Of a DNA stretch of 64,000 nucleotides, positions 1-8,706 are shown one piece after another. Origin of the DNA: Boseongicola sp. H5 (GTDB lineage Bacteria > Pseudomonadota > Alphaproteobacteria > Rhodobacterales > Rhodobacteraceae). The stretch lies in the NCBI GenBank assembly GCA_020622165.1, contig JACNMN010000001.1, forward strand, positions 248,001 through 312,000, written 5' to 3'. The notes beneath the pieces were generated by a model. That model made no database searches, was not told the origin of the DNA, and saw nothing but the letters and a program-made list of their open reading frames with translations. How positions within the stretch are numbered: position 1 is the stretch's first letter; each line of letters starts with the position of its first letter. Made by a program: the position numbers and the translations under genes.

Positions 1-1015
1 GGCGGCTTTCCATCGCCCAGCCGGTCAGGGTCACGTCTTCCTGGCTGAAGGGCAGCGGCTCCCCGGCGGCCACACGGATCATCTGTTCCACCAGATCGAC
101 CCCGGTGATCAGCTCGGTCACCGGATGCTCCACCTGAAGCCGGGTGTTCATCTCCAGAAAATAGAAGTTCCTCTCGCCGTCGACGATGAATTCCACCGTA
201 CCCGCGCTGGTGTACCCCACGGCCTGCGCCAGTGCGACGGCCTGCTCCCCCATCGCCTTGCGCGTCGCCTCGTCCAGAAACGGGCTCGGAGCCTCCTCGA
301 TCACCTTCTGGTTCCGCCGCTGGATCGAACACTCCCGCTCGCCCAGATAGACGGCATTTCCATGGGCATCGGCCAGAACCTGAATTTCGATATGCCGGGG
401 TTGGGTCACGAATTTCTCGATGAACATCCGGTCGTCACCAAAACTCGACGCCGCCTCGTTCTTCGACGCCTGAAAGCCCTCGCGCACTTCGCTTTCGTCC
501 CATGCGATGCGCATGCCCTTGCCGCCACCGCCCGCACTGGCCTTCAGCATCACCGGGTAGCCGATCTCGCCCGAGATCTTCACCGCCTCCTCGGCATCGG
601 CGATCAGCCCCATATGGCCGGGCACGGTCGAAACACCGGCCTCCGCCGCGATCTTCTTGGAGGTGATCTTGTCGCCCATCTGTTCGATCGCGGTGGCAGG
701 CGGGCCCACGAAGGCCACACCCTCGGCCTCCAGCGCCTCGGCGAATTTCCTGTTCTCGCTCAGAAACCCGTAGCCCGGATGGACGGCCTCGGCGCCGGTG
801 TCGCGGATCGCCTGCATCACCTTGTCGATGACGATGTAGCTTTCGGCGGCGGGCGCGGGGCCGATATGCACGGCTTCGTCGGCCATCTTCACATGCAGCG
901 CGTTCCGGTCCGCGTCGGAATAGACCGCGACCGTGGTGATCCCCATCTTTCTGGCCGTTTTGATCACGCGGCAGGCGATCTCGCCGCGGTTTGCGATCAG
1001 CAGTTTCTTGAACAT
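1..1015 (-). CDS. pccA: Propionyl-CoA carboxylase alpha subunit, biotin carboxylase part (3' end beyond window)
   Basis: The biotin-dependent alpha subunit carboxylates biotin with ATP and bicarbonate and passes it to PccB, giving methylmalonyl-CoA from propionyl-CoA in the cytoplasm. About 338 codons are visible; the family is usually near 670 residues, so the lid, BT domain and biotinyl-lysine domain lie off the left edge. Seen: the N-terminal fold with [11 protein letters not shown] at residues 7-17, the ATP-grasp glycine loop AGGGGKGMR at 161-169, and the catalytic stretch [14 protein letters not shown] at 288-301. The ATG at 1015 starts directly at the conserved N-terminus. Acetyl-CoA or methylcrotonyl-CoA carboxylase alpha are alternatives by this domain alone; pccB and pccR nearby favour propionyl-CoA. 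Confidence 0.93.
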   Translation of the reverse strand, partial: MFKKLLIANRGEIACRVIKTARKMGITTVAVYSDADRNALHVKMADEAVHIGPAPAAESYIVIDKVMQAIRDTGAEAVHPGYGFLSENRKFAEALEAEGVAFVGPPATAIEQMGDKITSKKIAAEAGVSTVPGHMGLIADAEEAVKISGEIGYPVMLKASAGGGGKGMRIAWDESEVREGFQASKNEAASSFGDDRMFIEKFVTQPRHIEIQVLADAHGNAVYLGERECSIQRRNQKVIEEAPSPFLDEATRKAMGEQAVALAQAVGYTSAGTVEFIVDGERNFYFLEMNTRLQVEHPVTELITGVDLVEQMIRVAAGEPLPFSQEDVTLTGWAMESR

Positions 1016-1062
1016 CAGGTGTTGTCCCTTCTTTTCAGGCTGTTTCGCCCGTTTGCAGCACA

Positions 1063-1097
1063 GAAAAGGCCGCCCGGGGTCCTGCCCCGGCGGCCTT
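1063..1097 (-). terminator. Rho-independent terminator after the 1136-1342 lipoprotein gene
   Basis: A strong GC hairpin (arms AAGGCCGCC and GGCGGCCTT with further C/G pairs) is followed on the minus strand by TTTT. It lies between the small lipoprotein gene and pccA, so pccA probably has its own promoter or depends on read-through. Confidence 0.75.
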
Positions 1098-1135
1098 CTG
1101 TCAGATCGTTGAATTCGGTGCCTGTGTGCCGCGCC

Positions 1136-1342
1136 CTAGCGGCAGATGTTTGTGACCTCGTCACAGATCGCGCCGACCGCGCCGCCGACCACGATGCCGG
1201 TCGCGACACTGCCACCAAGCGCCGCGGCGCCGACACCGCCGACAGCCGCGCCGACGGCGGCACGTTCCAGATCCGATGACACACAGGCCGACAGGCCCAA
1301 TGTGGCAACGAGTGCGAGAGTGATTTTATGGATTCCGCGCAT
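1136..1342 (-). CDS. Small glycine/alanine-rich lipoprotein
   Basis: This 68-residue protein has a lipoprotein signal peptide with lipobox LSAC near residues 17-20. The mature part is a short hydrophobic Gly/Ala-rich segment (VGAAVGGVGAAALGG) like a glycine-zipper membrane motif, ending in a short tail with two Cys. Family knowledge: small glycine-zipper lipoproteins are common in Rhodobacteraceae envelopes, but I cannot give a specific role. It is enclosed by two terminators, so it is probably a monocistronic unit inside the pcc region. The ATG at 1342 gives a complete signal peptide. Confidence 0.8.
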   Translation of the reverse strand: MRGIHKITLALVATLGLSACVSSDLERAAVGAAVGGVGAAALGGSVATGIVVGGAVGAICDEVTNICR

Positions 1343-1404
1343 TTTGCGTCTTCTCCTGTCGATATGATGCCTCTGTAACCGGACCCTATCCCATTACGCG
1401 ACCT

Positions 1405-1444
1405 AAAAAAAGGCGGTCGGCACAAATAACTGGCCGACCGCTTT
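1405..1444 (-). terminator. Rho-independent terminator after the 1608-1982 gene
   Basis: A nine-base-pair GC stem (GCGGTCGGC with GCCGACCGC, loop of about 11 nt) is followed on the minus strand by seven T residues. It is a textbook intrinsic terminator for the hypothetical gene upstream. Confidence 0.85.
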
Positions 1445-1607
1445 GAAGGGGAAGGGTAACACGTCTTGTCACGATCGGCCCGGAAAAAGCTGGGGACAGG
1501 GGCCAACAATTCGACCGTTGCACAGGCTCCACCTGTCCAAAAGGACAAGTTCGGGGCGGTTTTGCTTTGAGCCGGATTTCGCGCAACCAGAACGGGCATA
1601 GGCAGCT

Positions 1608-1982
1608 TCATGCCGATCCGCTTTCCCAGATCCCGGTACCGTCGAAGGCTTCGGGAAAAGCGGCCCGCGCGCGGCCCTCGTCCAGCCGCAGCAGCGCGTC
1701 ATAACTTTCGGGATCGAACGGGTCTTCGGCGGCAACCACCTCGCGCCCGAAGAGCCAACTGAGCCGGCCCGCGTCGAGATTGCCGCGCTCGAAGGGCTCC
1801 GCCCCGAAATACAGCCAGAGCGCCTCGACGAAGGCCGCATCCGCCCGCCGATCCGCGGGCCGTCGGTCCGCATACCGGTCCCGACGCACCAGCGGCGTGG
1901 CGCCAGCCTTGTTTTGCCGCCGAATGGTGAACTGGTAGTCCGTGCCCGGAAGGCGACCGGGGAAGCCGCGATGCTTGATCAT
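1608..1982 (-). CDS. Conserved hypothetical protein, 124 aa
   Basis: The product is an acidic, soluble-looking protein of 124 residues with no signal peptide or membrane segment. It has an Arg/Asp-rich stretch at about residues 34-48 and aromatic residues (WLYFGAEPF) in the middle. I recognise no domain. It is on the pcc strand and ends in its own terminator. The ATG at 1982 is the only good start before the coding bias begins. Function unknown. Confidence 0.65.
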   Translation of the reverse strand: MIKHRGFPGRLPGTDYQFTIRRQNKAGATPLVRRDRYADRRPADRRADAAFVEALWLYFGAEPFERGNLDAGRLSWLFGREVVAAEDPFDPESYDALLRLDEGRARAAFPEAFDGTGIWESGSA

Positions 1983-2015
1983 CGCGCCCTCCCCTCTGTC
2001 AGATGTGCGGCAGCC

Positions 2016-2369
2016 CTATGGGATACCGGCCGTAGGCGTCTGTTGGCCCGTAGGTCTTGTGCCCGTCTGGGTGCTGCTGTCGTCGCCGTCCTGATCGTCG
2101 ACGCCACGCTGCCGGCCGCGATCCACAATCGGCGGGCAGATTGCCACATTTGCCCCCGCGACCGGATCTTCGGCGCAGATCTCTTCGCAAAGAACGAGAT
2201 CTGGCGAATAGGTGGCGCCAAGCACGGGCTCACTCGGGACACAAAGCGCTTCGCCGGATTTCGCATATAGCGGAACGGCCCGCGCCACCTGCGGCTGGGG
2301 TGGTTGCGCACAGGCCGCCAAAGTAATTGCCGCCGTGCCGGCCAACGCCATAAATCGCACATTAACCAT
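2016..2369 (-). CDS. Hypothetical lipoprotein with paired cysteines
   Basis: This 117-residue protein has a lipoprotein signal with lipobox LAAC at about residues 17-20. The mature region has four further Cys (in ALCVPS, LVLCEE, EEICAE and AICPPI), which suggests disulfides in an exported protein, followed by an unstructured Asp/Gln/Thr-rich tail. No family is recognised. It is one of several small lipoproteins between pccB and pccA. Confidence 0.75.
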   Translation of the reverse strand: MVNVRFMALAGTAAITLAACAQPPQPQVARAVPLYAKSGEALCVPSEPVLGATYSPDLVLCEEICAEDPVAGANVAICPPIVDRGRQRGVDDQDGDDSSTQTGTRPTGQQTPTAGIP

Positions 2370-2467
2370 GAGGTTCTCCCCTTAAATTGAATGGTCACAC
2401 AGTACTCTGTTCGACCGAATCGGGGAAGAGGTTCAATAAACGGGAGATTTTTCGTTACCGCGATGTG

Positions 2468-2493
2468 CCGGACGGGCGGGGTGGCCCGTCCGG
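2468..2493 (-). terminator. GC hairpin after the small lipoprotein gene at 2505-2645
   Basis: A perfect ten-base-pair inverted repeat (CCGGACGGGC and its complement, six-base loop) lies 11 bases past the stop codon of the minus-strand gene. There is no clear T tract, so termination may be weak or the hairpin may only protect the mRNA end. Confidence 0.45.
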
Positions 2494-2504
2494 GCGGGAC
2501 ACGG

Positions 2505-2645
2505 TCAGTTGTACTTGCTGTAGACCGGTTCCTCGACAATCGGTGCCGGCTCGACAATGATGATTTCTTCCTGCGGGGCCTGCGCACAAGCGGCGACGCT
2601 TGCCAGAAGACCCAGGGCAAGAAGGGCCTTGATGCTCTTGGACAT
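2505..2645 (-). CDS. Very small lipoprotein, 46 aa
   Basis: An ATG at 2645, preceded by GGAGAGCGAG, opens a 46-codon frame ending with TGA at 2505-2507. The product begins MSKSIKALLALGLL with lipobox VAAC at residues 17-20. The mature part is only about 27 residues, very acidic (EEIIIVEPAP) and ends VYSKYN. Small lipoproteins of this layout recur in Roseobacter-type genomes and are easily missed because of size. Their role is unknown; an outer-membrane or peptidoglycan-linked peptide is possible. Confidence 0.75.
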   Translation of the reverse strand: MSKSIKALLALGLLASVAACAQAPQEEIIIVEPAPIVEEPVYSKYN

Positions 2646-2847
2646 CTCGCTCTCCTGTTATGTGCGGGCGCATCCGGGTTGATCCCGGGCACACCCATTG
2701 GTTCGGTCACGTGAAGGTGACCGTCCCCGAGAATACCCTGAATAGCTGCCGCGCCATACCGGTTTCGGTGCGCCTCGCAGGTCTGTGGCGGACATGCATC
2801 ATAAACTTGTCCACATGAACGCTGCCCCGCAACATGTTGTAGAGTCA

Positions 2848-3252
2848 TCAGAAACCCTCCCATATACAGGTGTCGTTCTCGATGACGTAACCGGCGAAAA
2901 ACTGCGTGGCGTCGGGCGCCGTCTCTCCGCGCGGCACGATGCGGTCCATGACCTGCACCACAACCTGCGCGGGTGGCTCGGGCGCGTTCCGGGCGGCGGC
3001 CACGCCCCATTCGGCGCACAGCCAGTCAAGGTCTTCCTGAGGGTCGGCGGAGCTGTCGGCGACGCCGGGCGCGAGGACGCGGAGCACCGTCCAGAGCTCC
3101 CCGGAAAAGGGCTGTTCCTCGTAAAGCGTCTCGTGCAGTTCCATGGTCACACCGGAGGGCGCGACCGCCTCCTGCGCCGCCGCAGAGGCCGCCGTGACGG
3201 CCAAGATCGGCGCGGCGAGGTATAACAATGGTATATCAATTCGCCCGATCAT
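2848..3252 (-). CDS. Exported hypothetical protein, possible DUF6497 family
   Basis: The 134-residue product has a signal peptide-like N-terminus (about 27 residues ending SAAAQ) and a mature domain with two Cys (LCAEWG and DTCIWEGF) that may form a disulfide. It resembles the small exported family I know as DUF6497 in Rhodobacteraceae, recalled by pattern only. Its ATG overlaps the stop of the upstream cupin gene (ATGA), so the two are probably translationally coupled. The first codons include a 21-bp sequence repeated exactly at 47018-47038. A later start inside the signal region cannot be excluded. Confidence 0.7.
   Translation of the reverse strand: MIGRIDIPLLYLAAPILAVTAASAAAQEAVAPSGVTMELHETLYEEQPFSGELWTVLRVLAPGVADSSADPQEDLDWLCAEWGVAAARNAPEPPAQVVVQVMDRIVPRGETAPDATQFFAGYVIENDTCIWEGF
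3221..3241. repeat. 21-bp sequence shared exactly with 47018-47038 (inverted)
   Basis: The core reads TATAACAATGGTATA, an imperfect palindrome (TATA-CA-TG-TATA), followed by TCAATT. The same 21 bases occur in opposite orientation at 47018-47038, and flanks differ at once. It overlaps codons 4-11 of the exported protein on the minus strand. A shared operator is one explanation. Confidence 0.7.
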
Positions 3253-3641
3253 GACTCTTCCGGCCCCTCCTCGGGATCGGTTTCGAACGTGGCGGGCGCG
3301 GTGATCTCGATCAGCTCCATGTCGTCGGAATGGCGCAGCTCCCTATGGCGGATACCGGGCGGCTGGAGAACGCAGGAGCCAGCACGCAGCAGATGCTCCC
3401 CCTCCCCCTCATATTCGAAGAGGACCCAGCCCTTCGTGACGTAGACCATCTGGAATTCGAGCCTGTGGGAATGCCACTCGCCCGGGCTTTTCCGTCCCGG
3501 GACGGCCCGGATCACCTGCGCGCCGAACCTGCCATCCGTCGCCTCCGCGATGCCGAGCCCGCGATACTCGAAAAAGGCGCGGAGGCCTTCGCCGGCAAAA
3601 GGGGATGCGTCGGCGTGAGAGATGGTGAAAGGCTGAGACAT
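3249..3641 (-). CDS. Cupin-domain protein
   Basis: This is a single-domain beta-barrel protein of about 130 residues. A cupin motif 1-like stretch (GEWHSHRLEFQMVYVTKGW) and a motif 2-like stretch (LLRAGSCVLQPPGIRHRELRHS) are visible, with the metal-type His residues HSH and HRE; the substrate cannot be told. Two starts are possible. The ATG at 3641 is conventional, but a TTG at 3647 overlaps the HNH stop codon and has better spacing (about 8 nt) from an AAGGTGAG Shine-Dalgarno. It sits between the HNH gene and the exported protein gene with overlaps at both ends, which suggests one operon. Confidence 0.8.
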   Translation of the reverse strand: MSQPFTISHADASPFAGEGLRAFFEYRGLGIAEATDGRFGAQVIRAVPGRKSPGEWHSHRLEFQMVYVTKGWVLFEYEGEGEHLLRAGSCVLQPPGIRHRELRHSDDMELIEITAPATFETDPEEGPEES

Positions 3642-3643
3642 CG

Positions 3644-4159
3644 TCAAGATAGATTCTCACCTTGGAAGTAAGCTGAAATAAATTCGCGGCCTTTGTCTGT
3701 CAGCAGGACGTAGACTGGTGAAACTGACATACCCATAATCAATACCGACCCTGGGCCGCGTTGGATGTTAACCAATTGATCATCAATCAAACCCTTTAGG
3801 TGCAGAAGGTCGTTCTCAGCAACTTGAATGTTTGACTGTGGATTCGACAATTTCTCGTTCTCGAAGAAGTGCTGAATCAGTCTGAGCTCAAATAGAGAAT
3901 ACCGGCCGTTAATGAGGGCCAAGTTGCGTTTGTAAGTACGGATGGCGTCTTTGCTAATCTCTCTTGAAGTAATGCGTGAATGGCAAACCGCGCAAAGCAC
4001 GATCATATTGTCAAATTCATGCGCCTTAACTTTAGCCCACGGTTCAATATGCTCCATCTGCAAACCGCTCGTGCCTCTACAAGTCGGCACAGCGCAGCGG
4101 TAACCCGCTTCTTCATAAAGATGCCTTTTTAATGCGGATGGAACGGCGGGACGGGACAT
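3644..4159 (-). CDS. HNH endonuclease-family protein
   Basis: The 171-residue product has an N-terminal HNH/zinc nuclease module: CAVPTCRG at about residues 22-29, LQMEHIEPW at about 33-41, then DNMIVLCAVCHSRI. The two CxxC-type pairs and the central H-x-E/N-H-type pattern match the HNH fold. The C-terminal half is helical with no recognised domain. The gene starts eight bases after the pccB stop and its stop touches the cupin start, so it is embedded in the pcc operon. Its base composition is clearly more AT-rich than both neighbours, which suggests acquisition by transfer. A defence or homing role is possible but unproven. A GTG at 4162 is an alternative start. Confidence 0.82.
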   Translation of the reverse strand: MSRPAVPSALKRHLYEEAGYRCAVPTCRGTSGLQMEHIEPWAKVKAHEFDNMIVLCAVCHSRITSREISKDAIRTYKRNLALINGRYSLFELRLIQHFFENEKLSNPQSNIQVAENDLLHLKGLIDDQLVNIQRGPGSVLIMGMSVSPVYVLLTDKGREFISAYFQGENLS

Positions 4160-4166
4160 CACGGCC

Positions 4167-5699
4167 TCACAGCGGAATGTTGTCGTGCTTTTTCCACGGC
4201 ATCTCCACCTGCTTGGTGCGCAGCGCGGCGAAGGCGCGGCAGACCCGCTTGCGGGTGCTGCGGGGCTGGATCACCTCGTCGATGAAACCGCGTTCGGCGG
4301 CCACGAACGGGTTGGCGAACCGGTCCTCGTATTCGGCGGTATGGGCGGCGATCTTTTCCGGGTCGCCCAGATCGGTCCGGTGCAGGATCTCCACCGCGCC
4401 CTTGGCCCCCATCACCGCGATTTCCGAGGTGGGCCAGGCATAGTTGATGTCGCCCTGCAGATGTTTCGACGCCATCACCACATAGGCCCCGCCATAGGCC
4501 TTGCGGGTGATCACCGTGACCTTCGGCACCGTCGCCTCGCCATAGGCGAAGAGCAGTTTCGCACCATGCTTGATGACGCCGTTATATTCCTGCCCGGTTC
4601 CCGGCAGGAAGCCCGGGACATCGACGAAGGTGAGCAGCGGAATGCTGAACGCGTCGCAGAAGCGGACGAAGCGGGCGGCCTTGCGCGCGCTGTCGATATC
4701 CAGAACCCCGGCAAGGTTCAGCGGCTGGTTGGCGACCACGCCCACCGTCTGCCCCTCCAGCCGGATGAACCCGGTGATGATGTTTTTCGCGAACTCCTCC
4801 TGGATCTCGAAGAAGTCGCCCTCATCGGCCACCTTGAGGATCAGTTCCTTCATGTCATAGGGCATGTTGGGATTGTCGGGGATCAGCGTGTCGAGGCTTT
4901 CCTCGATCCGGTCCGGATCGTCGTGGAAGGCGCGCACGGGCGGTTTTTCGCGGTTGGAGAGCGGCAGGAAATCGATCAGGCGGCGCAGTTCGGACATCGC
5001 CTCCACGTCATCCTCGAACGCGCCGTCGGCGACGGAGGATTTGCGCGTATGGGTGGTGGCCCCGCCCAGTTCCTCGGCGGTGACATGTTCATTGGTGACG
5101 GTCTTCACCACATCGGGGCCGGTGACGAACATGTAGGAGCTGTCCTTCACCATGAAGATGAAATCGGTCATCGCGGGCGAATAGACGGCTCCGCCGGCGC
5201 AGGGCCCCATGATCATGGAGATCTGCGGCACCACGCCGGAGGCGCGGATGTTGCGCTGGAACACCTCGCCATAGGCCGCCAGCGAGCTGACGCCTTCCTG
5301 AATGCGGGCGCCGCCGCTGTCATTGATGCCGATCACCGGGGCGCCGTTCTGCATCGCCATATCCATGATCTTGCAGATCTTCGCGGCATGGGTTTCCGAC
5401 ACCGAGCCGCCCAGAACCGTGAAATCCTGGGAGAAGACATAGACCATGCGGCCGTTCACCGTGCCCCAGCCGGTGACCACGCCATCGCCGCGGGGTTTGG
5501 ATTTCTCCATCCCGAAATCCGTGCAGCGATGGGTGACGAACATGTCGTACTCCTCGAAGCTGTCTTCATCGAGCAGGAGTTCGACCCGTTCGCGCGCGGT
5601 CAGCTTGCCCTTGGCGTGCTGGCTGTCGATGCGGGTCTGGCCGCCGCCAAGGCGGGCTTCCTCCCGACGGTGTTCAAGCTCTTGCAGGATGTCTTTCAC
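4167..5699 (-). CDS. pccB: Propionyl-CoA carboxylase beta subunit (carboxyltransferase)
   Basis: The 510-residue carboxyltransferase transfers CO2 from biotin to propionyl-CoA, giving (S)-methylmalonyl-CoA as part of the PccAB complex. Typical crotonase-fold features are complete: the [11 protein letters not shown] loop, the oxyanion-hole segment [25 protein letters not shown], and the C-terminal partner motifs [20 protein letters not shown] and the [16 protein letters not shown] substrate pocket. Length is normal for the family. It is divergent from the MFS gene, with operator-like TTTGCAAA sequences in the 226-bp gap, consistent with control by PccR. Confidence 0.96.
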   Translation of the reverse strand: MKDILQELEHRREEARLGGGQTRIDSQHAKGKLTARERVELLLDEDSFEEYDMFVTHRCTDFGMEKSKPRGDGVVTGWGTVNGRMVYVFSQDFTVLGGSVSETHAAKICKIMDMAMQNGAPVIGINDSGGARIQEGVSSLAAYGEVFQRNIRASGVVPQISMIMGPCAGGAVYSPAMTDFIFMVKDSSYMFVTGPDVVKTVTNEHVTAEELGGATTHTRKSSVADGAFEDDVEAMSELRRLIDFLPLSNREKPPVRAFHDDPDRIEESLDTLIPDNPNMPYDMKELILKVADEGDFFEIQEEFAKNIITGFIRLEGQTVGVVANQPLNLAGVLDIDSARKAARFVRFCDAFSIPLLTFVDVPGFLPGTGQEYNGVIKHGAKLLFAYGEATVPKVTVITRKAYGGAYVVMASKHLQGDINYAWPTSEIAVMGAKGAVEILHRTDLGDPEKIAAHTAEYEDRFANPFVAAERGFIDEVIQPRSTRKRVCRAFAALRTKQVEMPWKKHDNIPL

Positions 5700-5780
5700 G
5701 TGGGTCCCTCCGGTATCCGCATGGCGCGTTTCGGCGGAGATTACAGAGGGAGATCGCGCAAATACAGGGCGAATTGGAAT

Positions 5781-5822
5781 ATTTGCAAATTACTGCGCCG
5801 TGTGATTTGTAATATTGCAAAT
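5781..5822. promoter_or_regulatory. Candidate PccR operators upstream of pccB
   Basis: A perfect palindrome ATTTGCAAAT lies at 5781-5790, and an imperfect copy, ATTGCAAAT, lies at 5814-5822. Their centres are 32 bp apart, about three helical turns. The short-chain acyl-CoA regulator PccR of Rhodobacter sphaeroides is reported to recognise paired TTTGCAAA sequences; the spacing here differs from the tight pair described there. The sites lie 82-123 bp upstream of the pccB start. Confidence 0.65.
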
Positions 5823-5925
5823 GAGCAAACTCGCGGCCTTTCCCGGTGCCTGGCGGGTGGCGCGCACAGGCGCTTGTGCGCCGGCGCTCATGGACAACCC
5901 CCACCCGCGGGCGTAAACGAGGGTA

Positions 5926-7143
5926 ATGACATCCCGCCCCGTGGTCCGGTTTCTCGACCGTTCGACCCCTCCGCATATCTTTACCCTGATCGTGCTGACC
6001 GGCCTCGGCGCGCTGTCGATGAACCTGTTTCTGCCGTCGCTTCCCAACATGACCACCTATTTCGACACGGATTACCGGCTGATCCAGCTGTCGGTGTCGG
6101 GCTATCTGGGCATGAACGCGGTGTTGCAGCTTTTCATCGGCCCGATCTCGGACCGGTACGGGCGCAGGCCGGTGCTGCTCTGGGGGATCGGCATTTTCGT
6201 GCTGGCCACGATCGGCTGCATCTTCGCGACCACGATCGAGATCTTCCTGTTCTTCCGCATGATCCAGGCCACCGTGGTGGTCGGCATGGTTCTGGGCCGC
6301 GCGGTGGTGCGCGACATGGTTCCGCAGGATCAGGCGGCCTCGATGATCGGCTATGTCACCATGGGCATGGCGGTGGTGCCGATGGTGGGCCCGGTCTTTG
6401 GCGGCAGGTTGGAGGAATCCTTCGGCTGGCAGTCGAATTTCTGGGTTCTCGCGGGCCTCGGCGCGCTGGTCTGGGCGCTGATCTGGCGCGATCTGGGGGA
6501 AACGGCAGGAGCCGGCGCAGGCAGCATCCGCGCCCAGTTCGCCGAATATCCCGAATTGCTGACAGCGCGCCGCTTCTGGGGCTATTGCCTGGCCGCCGCC
6601 TTCGCCTCGGGCGCGTTCTTCGCCTATGTGGGCGGGGCGCCCTATGTGGGCTCCGAGGTGTTCGGGCTGAGCCCGGCGATGGTCGGCTTCTTCTTCGGCG
6701 CGCCGGCGGTCGGGTATTTCTTCGGCAATTTCATCTCGGGCCGGTATTCGGTGCGCGTGGGCATCAACACGATGATCCTCTGGGGCTGCCTGATTTCCGC
6801 CGTGGGGATAACGGTGCTGCTGCTGCTGTTTCTGGCCGGGTTCAAGAGCGCCGTCATCTTCTTCGGGTTCATGACCTTCGTGGGTCTGGGCAACGGCATG
6901 GTCATTCCCAATGCGACCTCCGGCATGCTGTCGGTGCGGCCGCATCTGGCAGGCACCGCCTCGGGCCTTGGCGGGGCCTTCATGATCGGCGGCGGCGCGG
7001 CACTGGCGGCGCTGGCCGGCACGCTTCTGACCATGGGCAACGGGGCATTTCCGCTGATCTGGATCATGCTGGCCACCGCGGTTCTGGCCGTCGCCTCGAT
7101 CGTCTACACGATCCGGCGGGAGCGCCAGGTCACCGGCATCTGA
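5926..7143 (+). CDS. MFS drug-resistance transporter, Bcr/CflA-like
   Basis: This 405-residue inner-membrane protein has about 12 hydrophobic helices. The first loop carries the MFS motif A variant ISDRYGRRPVLLWG (about residues 74-87), and the motif C region of helix 5 reads GMAVVPMVGPVFGG, as in proton antiporters of the Bcr/CflA group that export drugs. Divergent from pccB, it shares the operator region and runs toward pccR. An export role in acyl stress is only a guess from context. Confidence 0.85.
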   Translation: MTSRPVVRFLDRSTPPHIFTLIVLTGLGALSMNLFLPSLPNMTTYFDTDYRLIQLSVSGYLGMNAVLQLFIGPISDRYGRRPVLLWGIGIFVLATIGCIFATTIEIFLFFRMIQATVVVGMVLGRAVVRDMVPQDQAASMIGYVTMGMAVVPMVGPVFGGRLEESFGWQSNFWVLAGLGALVWALIWRDLGETAGAGAGSIRAQFAEYPELLTARRFWGYCLAAAFASGAFFAYVGGAPYVGSEVFGLSPAMVGFFFGAPAVGYFFGNFISGRYSVRVGINTMILWGCLISAVGITVLLLLFLAGFKSAVIFFGFMTFVGLGNGMVIPNATSGMLSVRPHLAGTASGLGGAFMIGGGAALAALAGTLLTMGNGAFPLIWIMLATAVLAVASIVYTIRRERQVTGI

Positions 7144-7207
7144 CGCCCGCGCGCGCCCAGAATTCCCTTGCCAAGGCCGGGTCTGCGAGGTCTGCTCTCC
7201 CCCGGAG

Positions 7208-7236
7208 TTTGCAAACAAAGCTCCAGATTCTGCAAA
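7208..7236. promoter_or_regulatory. Candidate PccR autoregulatory operator
   Basis: TTTGCAAA at 7208-7215 and TCTGCAAA at 7229-7236 have centres 21 bp apart, two helical turns on the same DNA face. They lie 14-42 bp before the pccR start codon, a position suited to autorepression. The Shine-Dalgarno GGAGGG follows at 7239-7244. Confidence 0.6.
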
Positions 7237-7249
7237 GCGGAGGGCTCCG

Positions 7250-8647
7250 ATGGCCGTTCGAAAGCTGTATGCGGGTGCCAAGCTGCGCGAATTGCGCACC
7301 CGGCTTGGCCTGACCCAGAAGGATTTCGCGGCCAAGCTGGGTGTCTCCCTGCCCTATCTGAACCAGATGGAAAACAACAACCGCCCGGTTTCCACCACCG
7401 TGGTTCTGGGGCTTGCGCAGGAATTCGGCTTCGACGTGACCGAACTGAGCACGGGCGATGCGGAGCGTCTGGTCTCTGACATGCGGGAGGCGCTGGCCGA
7501 TCCGGTCTTCACCGACACCGCCCCGCCGCTGGCCGATCTGCGGCTGGCCGCGTCGAACGCGCCGGCGCTTGCGCGCGCTTTCCTGGATCTGCATCGCAGC
7601 TATCGCCAGACCCATGAGCGGCTGGCCTCGCTGGACGAGGCGCTGGGCCGCGACGGGGCCGATACCGCCCCCTCCCCGTGGGAGGAGGTGCGGGATTTCT
7701 TCCACTACTGCGACAATTACATCGACGCGGTGGATCGTGCCGCCGAACGGTTCGCCGCGCAGGCCGGGGCCGATCTGGCCCATCACACCGAAGACAGGCT
7801 GCGCGCGCGCGGCATCACGATCCGCCACGAGGCCGGCACGGGCCTGCGCCATTACGATCCGGGCAGCCGGACGCTGACCCTGTCGCCCCGCGCCGCGCCC
7901 GAGACGCAGCGGTTTCAGCTGCTGCACCAGTTCGCGCTGCTGGATCAGGCGCAATTGCTGGGCGCGACGCTGGATCTGGCCCGGTTCCAGTCCGATACGG
8001 CCCGGTCCATCGCGCAGATCGGCATGGCCAATTACTTCGCGGGCGCGGTGCTGATGCCCTATACCCGCTTTGCCGAAGCGGCGGCCGAAACCCGCCACGA
8101 TCTGGAACGCCTGTCGATCCAGTTCGGCGCGTCGATCGAGCAGGTGGCCCATCGGCTGTCGACCCTGCAACGCCCGGGCGCCAAGGGGGTGCCGTTCTTC
8201 TTCACCCGCGTCGATCAGGCCGGCACGATCACCAAGCGGCATTCGGCCACCCGGCTGCAATTCGCGCGCTTCGGCGGGGCCTGTCCGCTGTGGAACGTGC
8301 ATCGCGCCTTCGAGACGCCGGGACAGTTCCTGCGGCAACTGGCCGAAACGCCCGATGGGGCGCGTTATGTGATTCTGGCCCGCGACGTCTCCAAATCCGG
8401 GGGCGGATGGAACGCGCCGATGCGCCGCTATGCGATCTCGCTCGGCTGCGAGGTAAAACATGCCGGCGCGCTGGTCTACGCGGACGGTCTGGATCTGGAA
8501 AGCGCGGAAAGCTTCCAGCCGATCGGCATCTCCTGCCGGATCTGCGAGCGGACGGGCTGCCACCAGCGCTCGGTGCCGCCGCTGGAACGCAAGCTGCGGA
8601 TCGACCCGAACCACCGCGATATCCTGCCCTATGAGATCGAGCGTTGA
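7250..8647 (+). CDS. pccR: Short-chain fatty acyl-CoA regulator, PccR-like (ScfR family)
   Basis: This 465-residue XRE-type regulator has an N-terminal HTH (about residues 9-63: LRTRLGLTQKDFAAKLGVSL, then YLNQMENNNRPVS). The middle resembles the ImmA/IrrE-like (DUF955) fold but lacks a proper HExxH zinc motif (the position reads LLHQFALL). The C-terminal domain has the family cysteine cluster CRICERTGC. In R. sphaeroides PccR controls propionyl-CoA carboxylase and senses a short acyl-CoA; proximity to pccB and the TTTGCAAA sites support the same job here. Good Shine-Dalgarno five bases before the ATG. Confidence 0.88.
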   Translation: MAVRKLYAGAKLRELRTRLGLTQKDFAAKLGVSLPYLNQMENNNRPVSTTVVLGLAQEFGFDVTELSTGDAERLVSDMREALADPVFTDTAPPLADLRLAASNAPALARAFLDLHRSYRQTHERLASLDEALGRDGADTAPSPWEEVRDFFHYCDNYIDAVDRAAERFAAQAGADLAHHTEDRLRARGITIRHEAGTGLRHYDPGSRTLTLSPRAAPETQRFQLLHQFALLDQAQLLGATLDLARFQSDTARSIAQIGMANYFAGAVLMPYTRFAEAAAETRHDLERLSIQFGASIEQVAHRLSTLQRPGAKGVPFFFTRVDQAGTITKRHSATRLQFARFGGACPLWNVHRAFETPGQFLRQLAETPDGARYVILARDVSKSGGGWNAPMRRYAISLGCEVKHAGALVYADGLDLESAESFQPIGISCRICERTGCHQRSVPPLERKLRIDPNHRDILPYEIER

Positions 8648-8706
8648 CCGGAGCCCGGCGCGCACCGTACTTCTGATCGGGTCTCACCAACACAAGGAGA
8701 GGTCCC

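Noticed and set aside
3644-4159. Group I/II intron or IS element carrying the HNH gene
   Set aside because: No inverted repeats, target duplications, intron core or reverse transcriptase are visible around the gene.
4185-7313. A 1042-codon open frame on the plus strand opposite pccB and running into the MFS gene
   Set aside because: It is antisense to pccB with no recognisable domain, His/Arg/Gly-rich composition typical of GC-rich shadow frames, and it runs out of frame through the real MFS gene.
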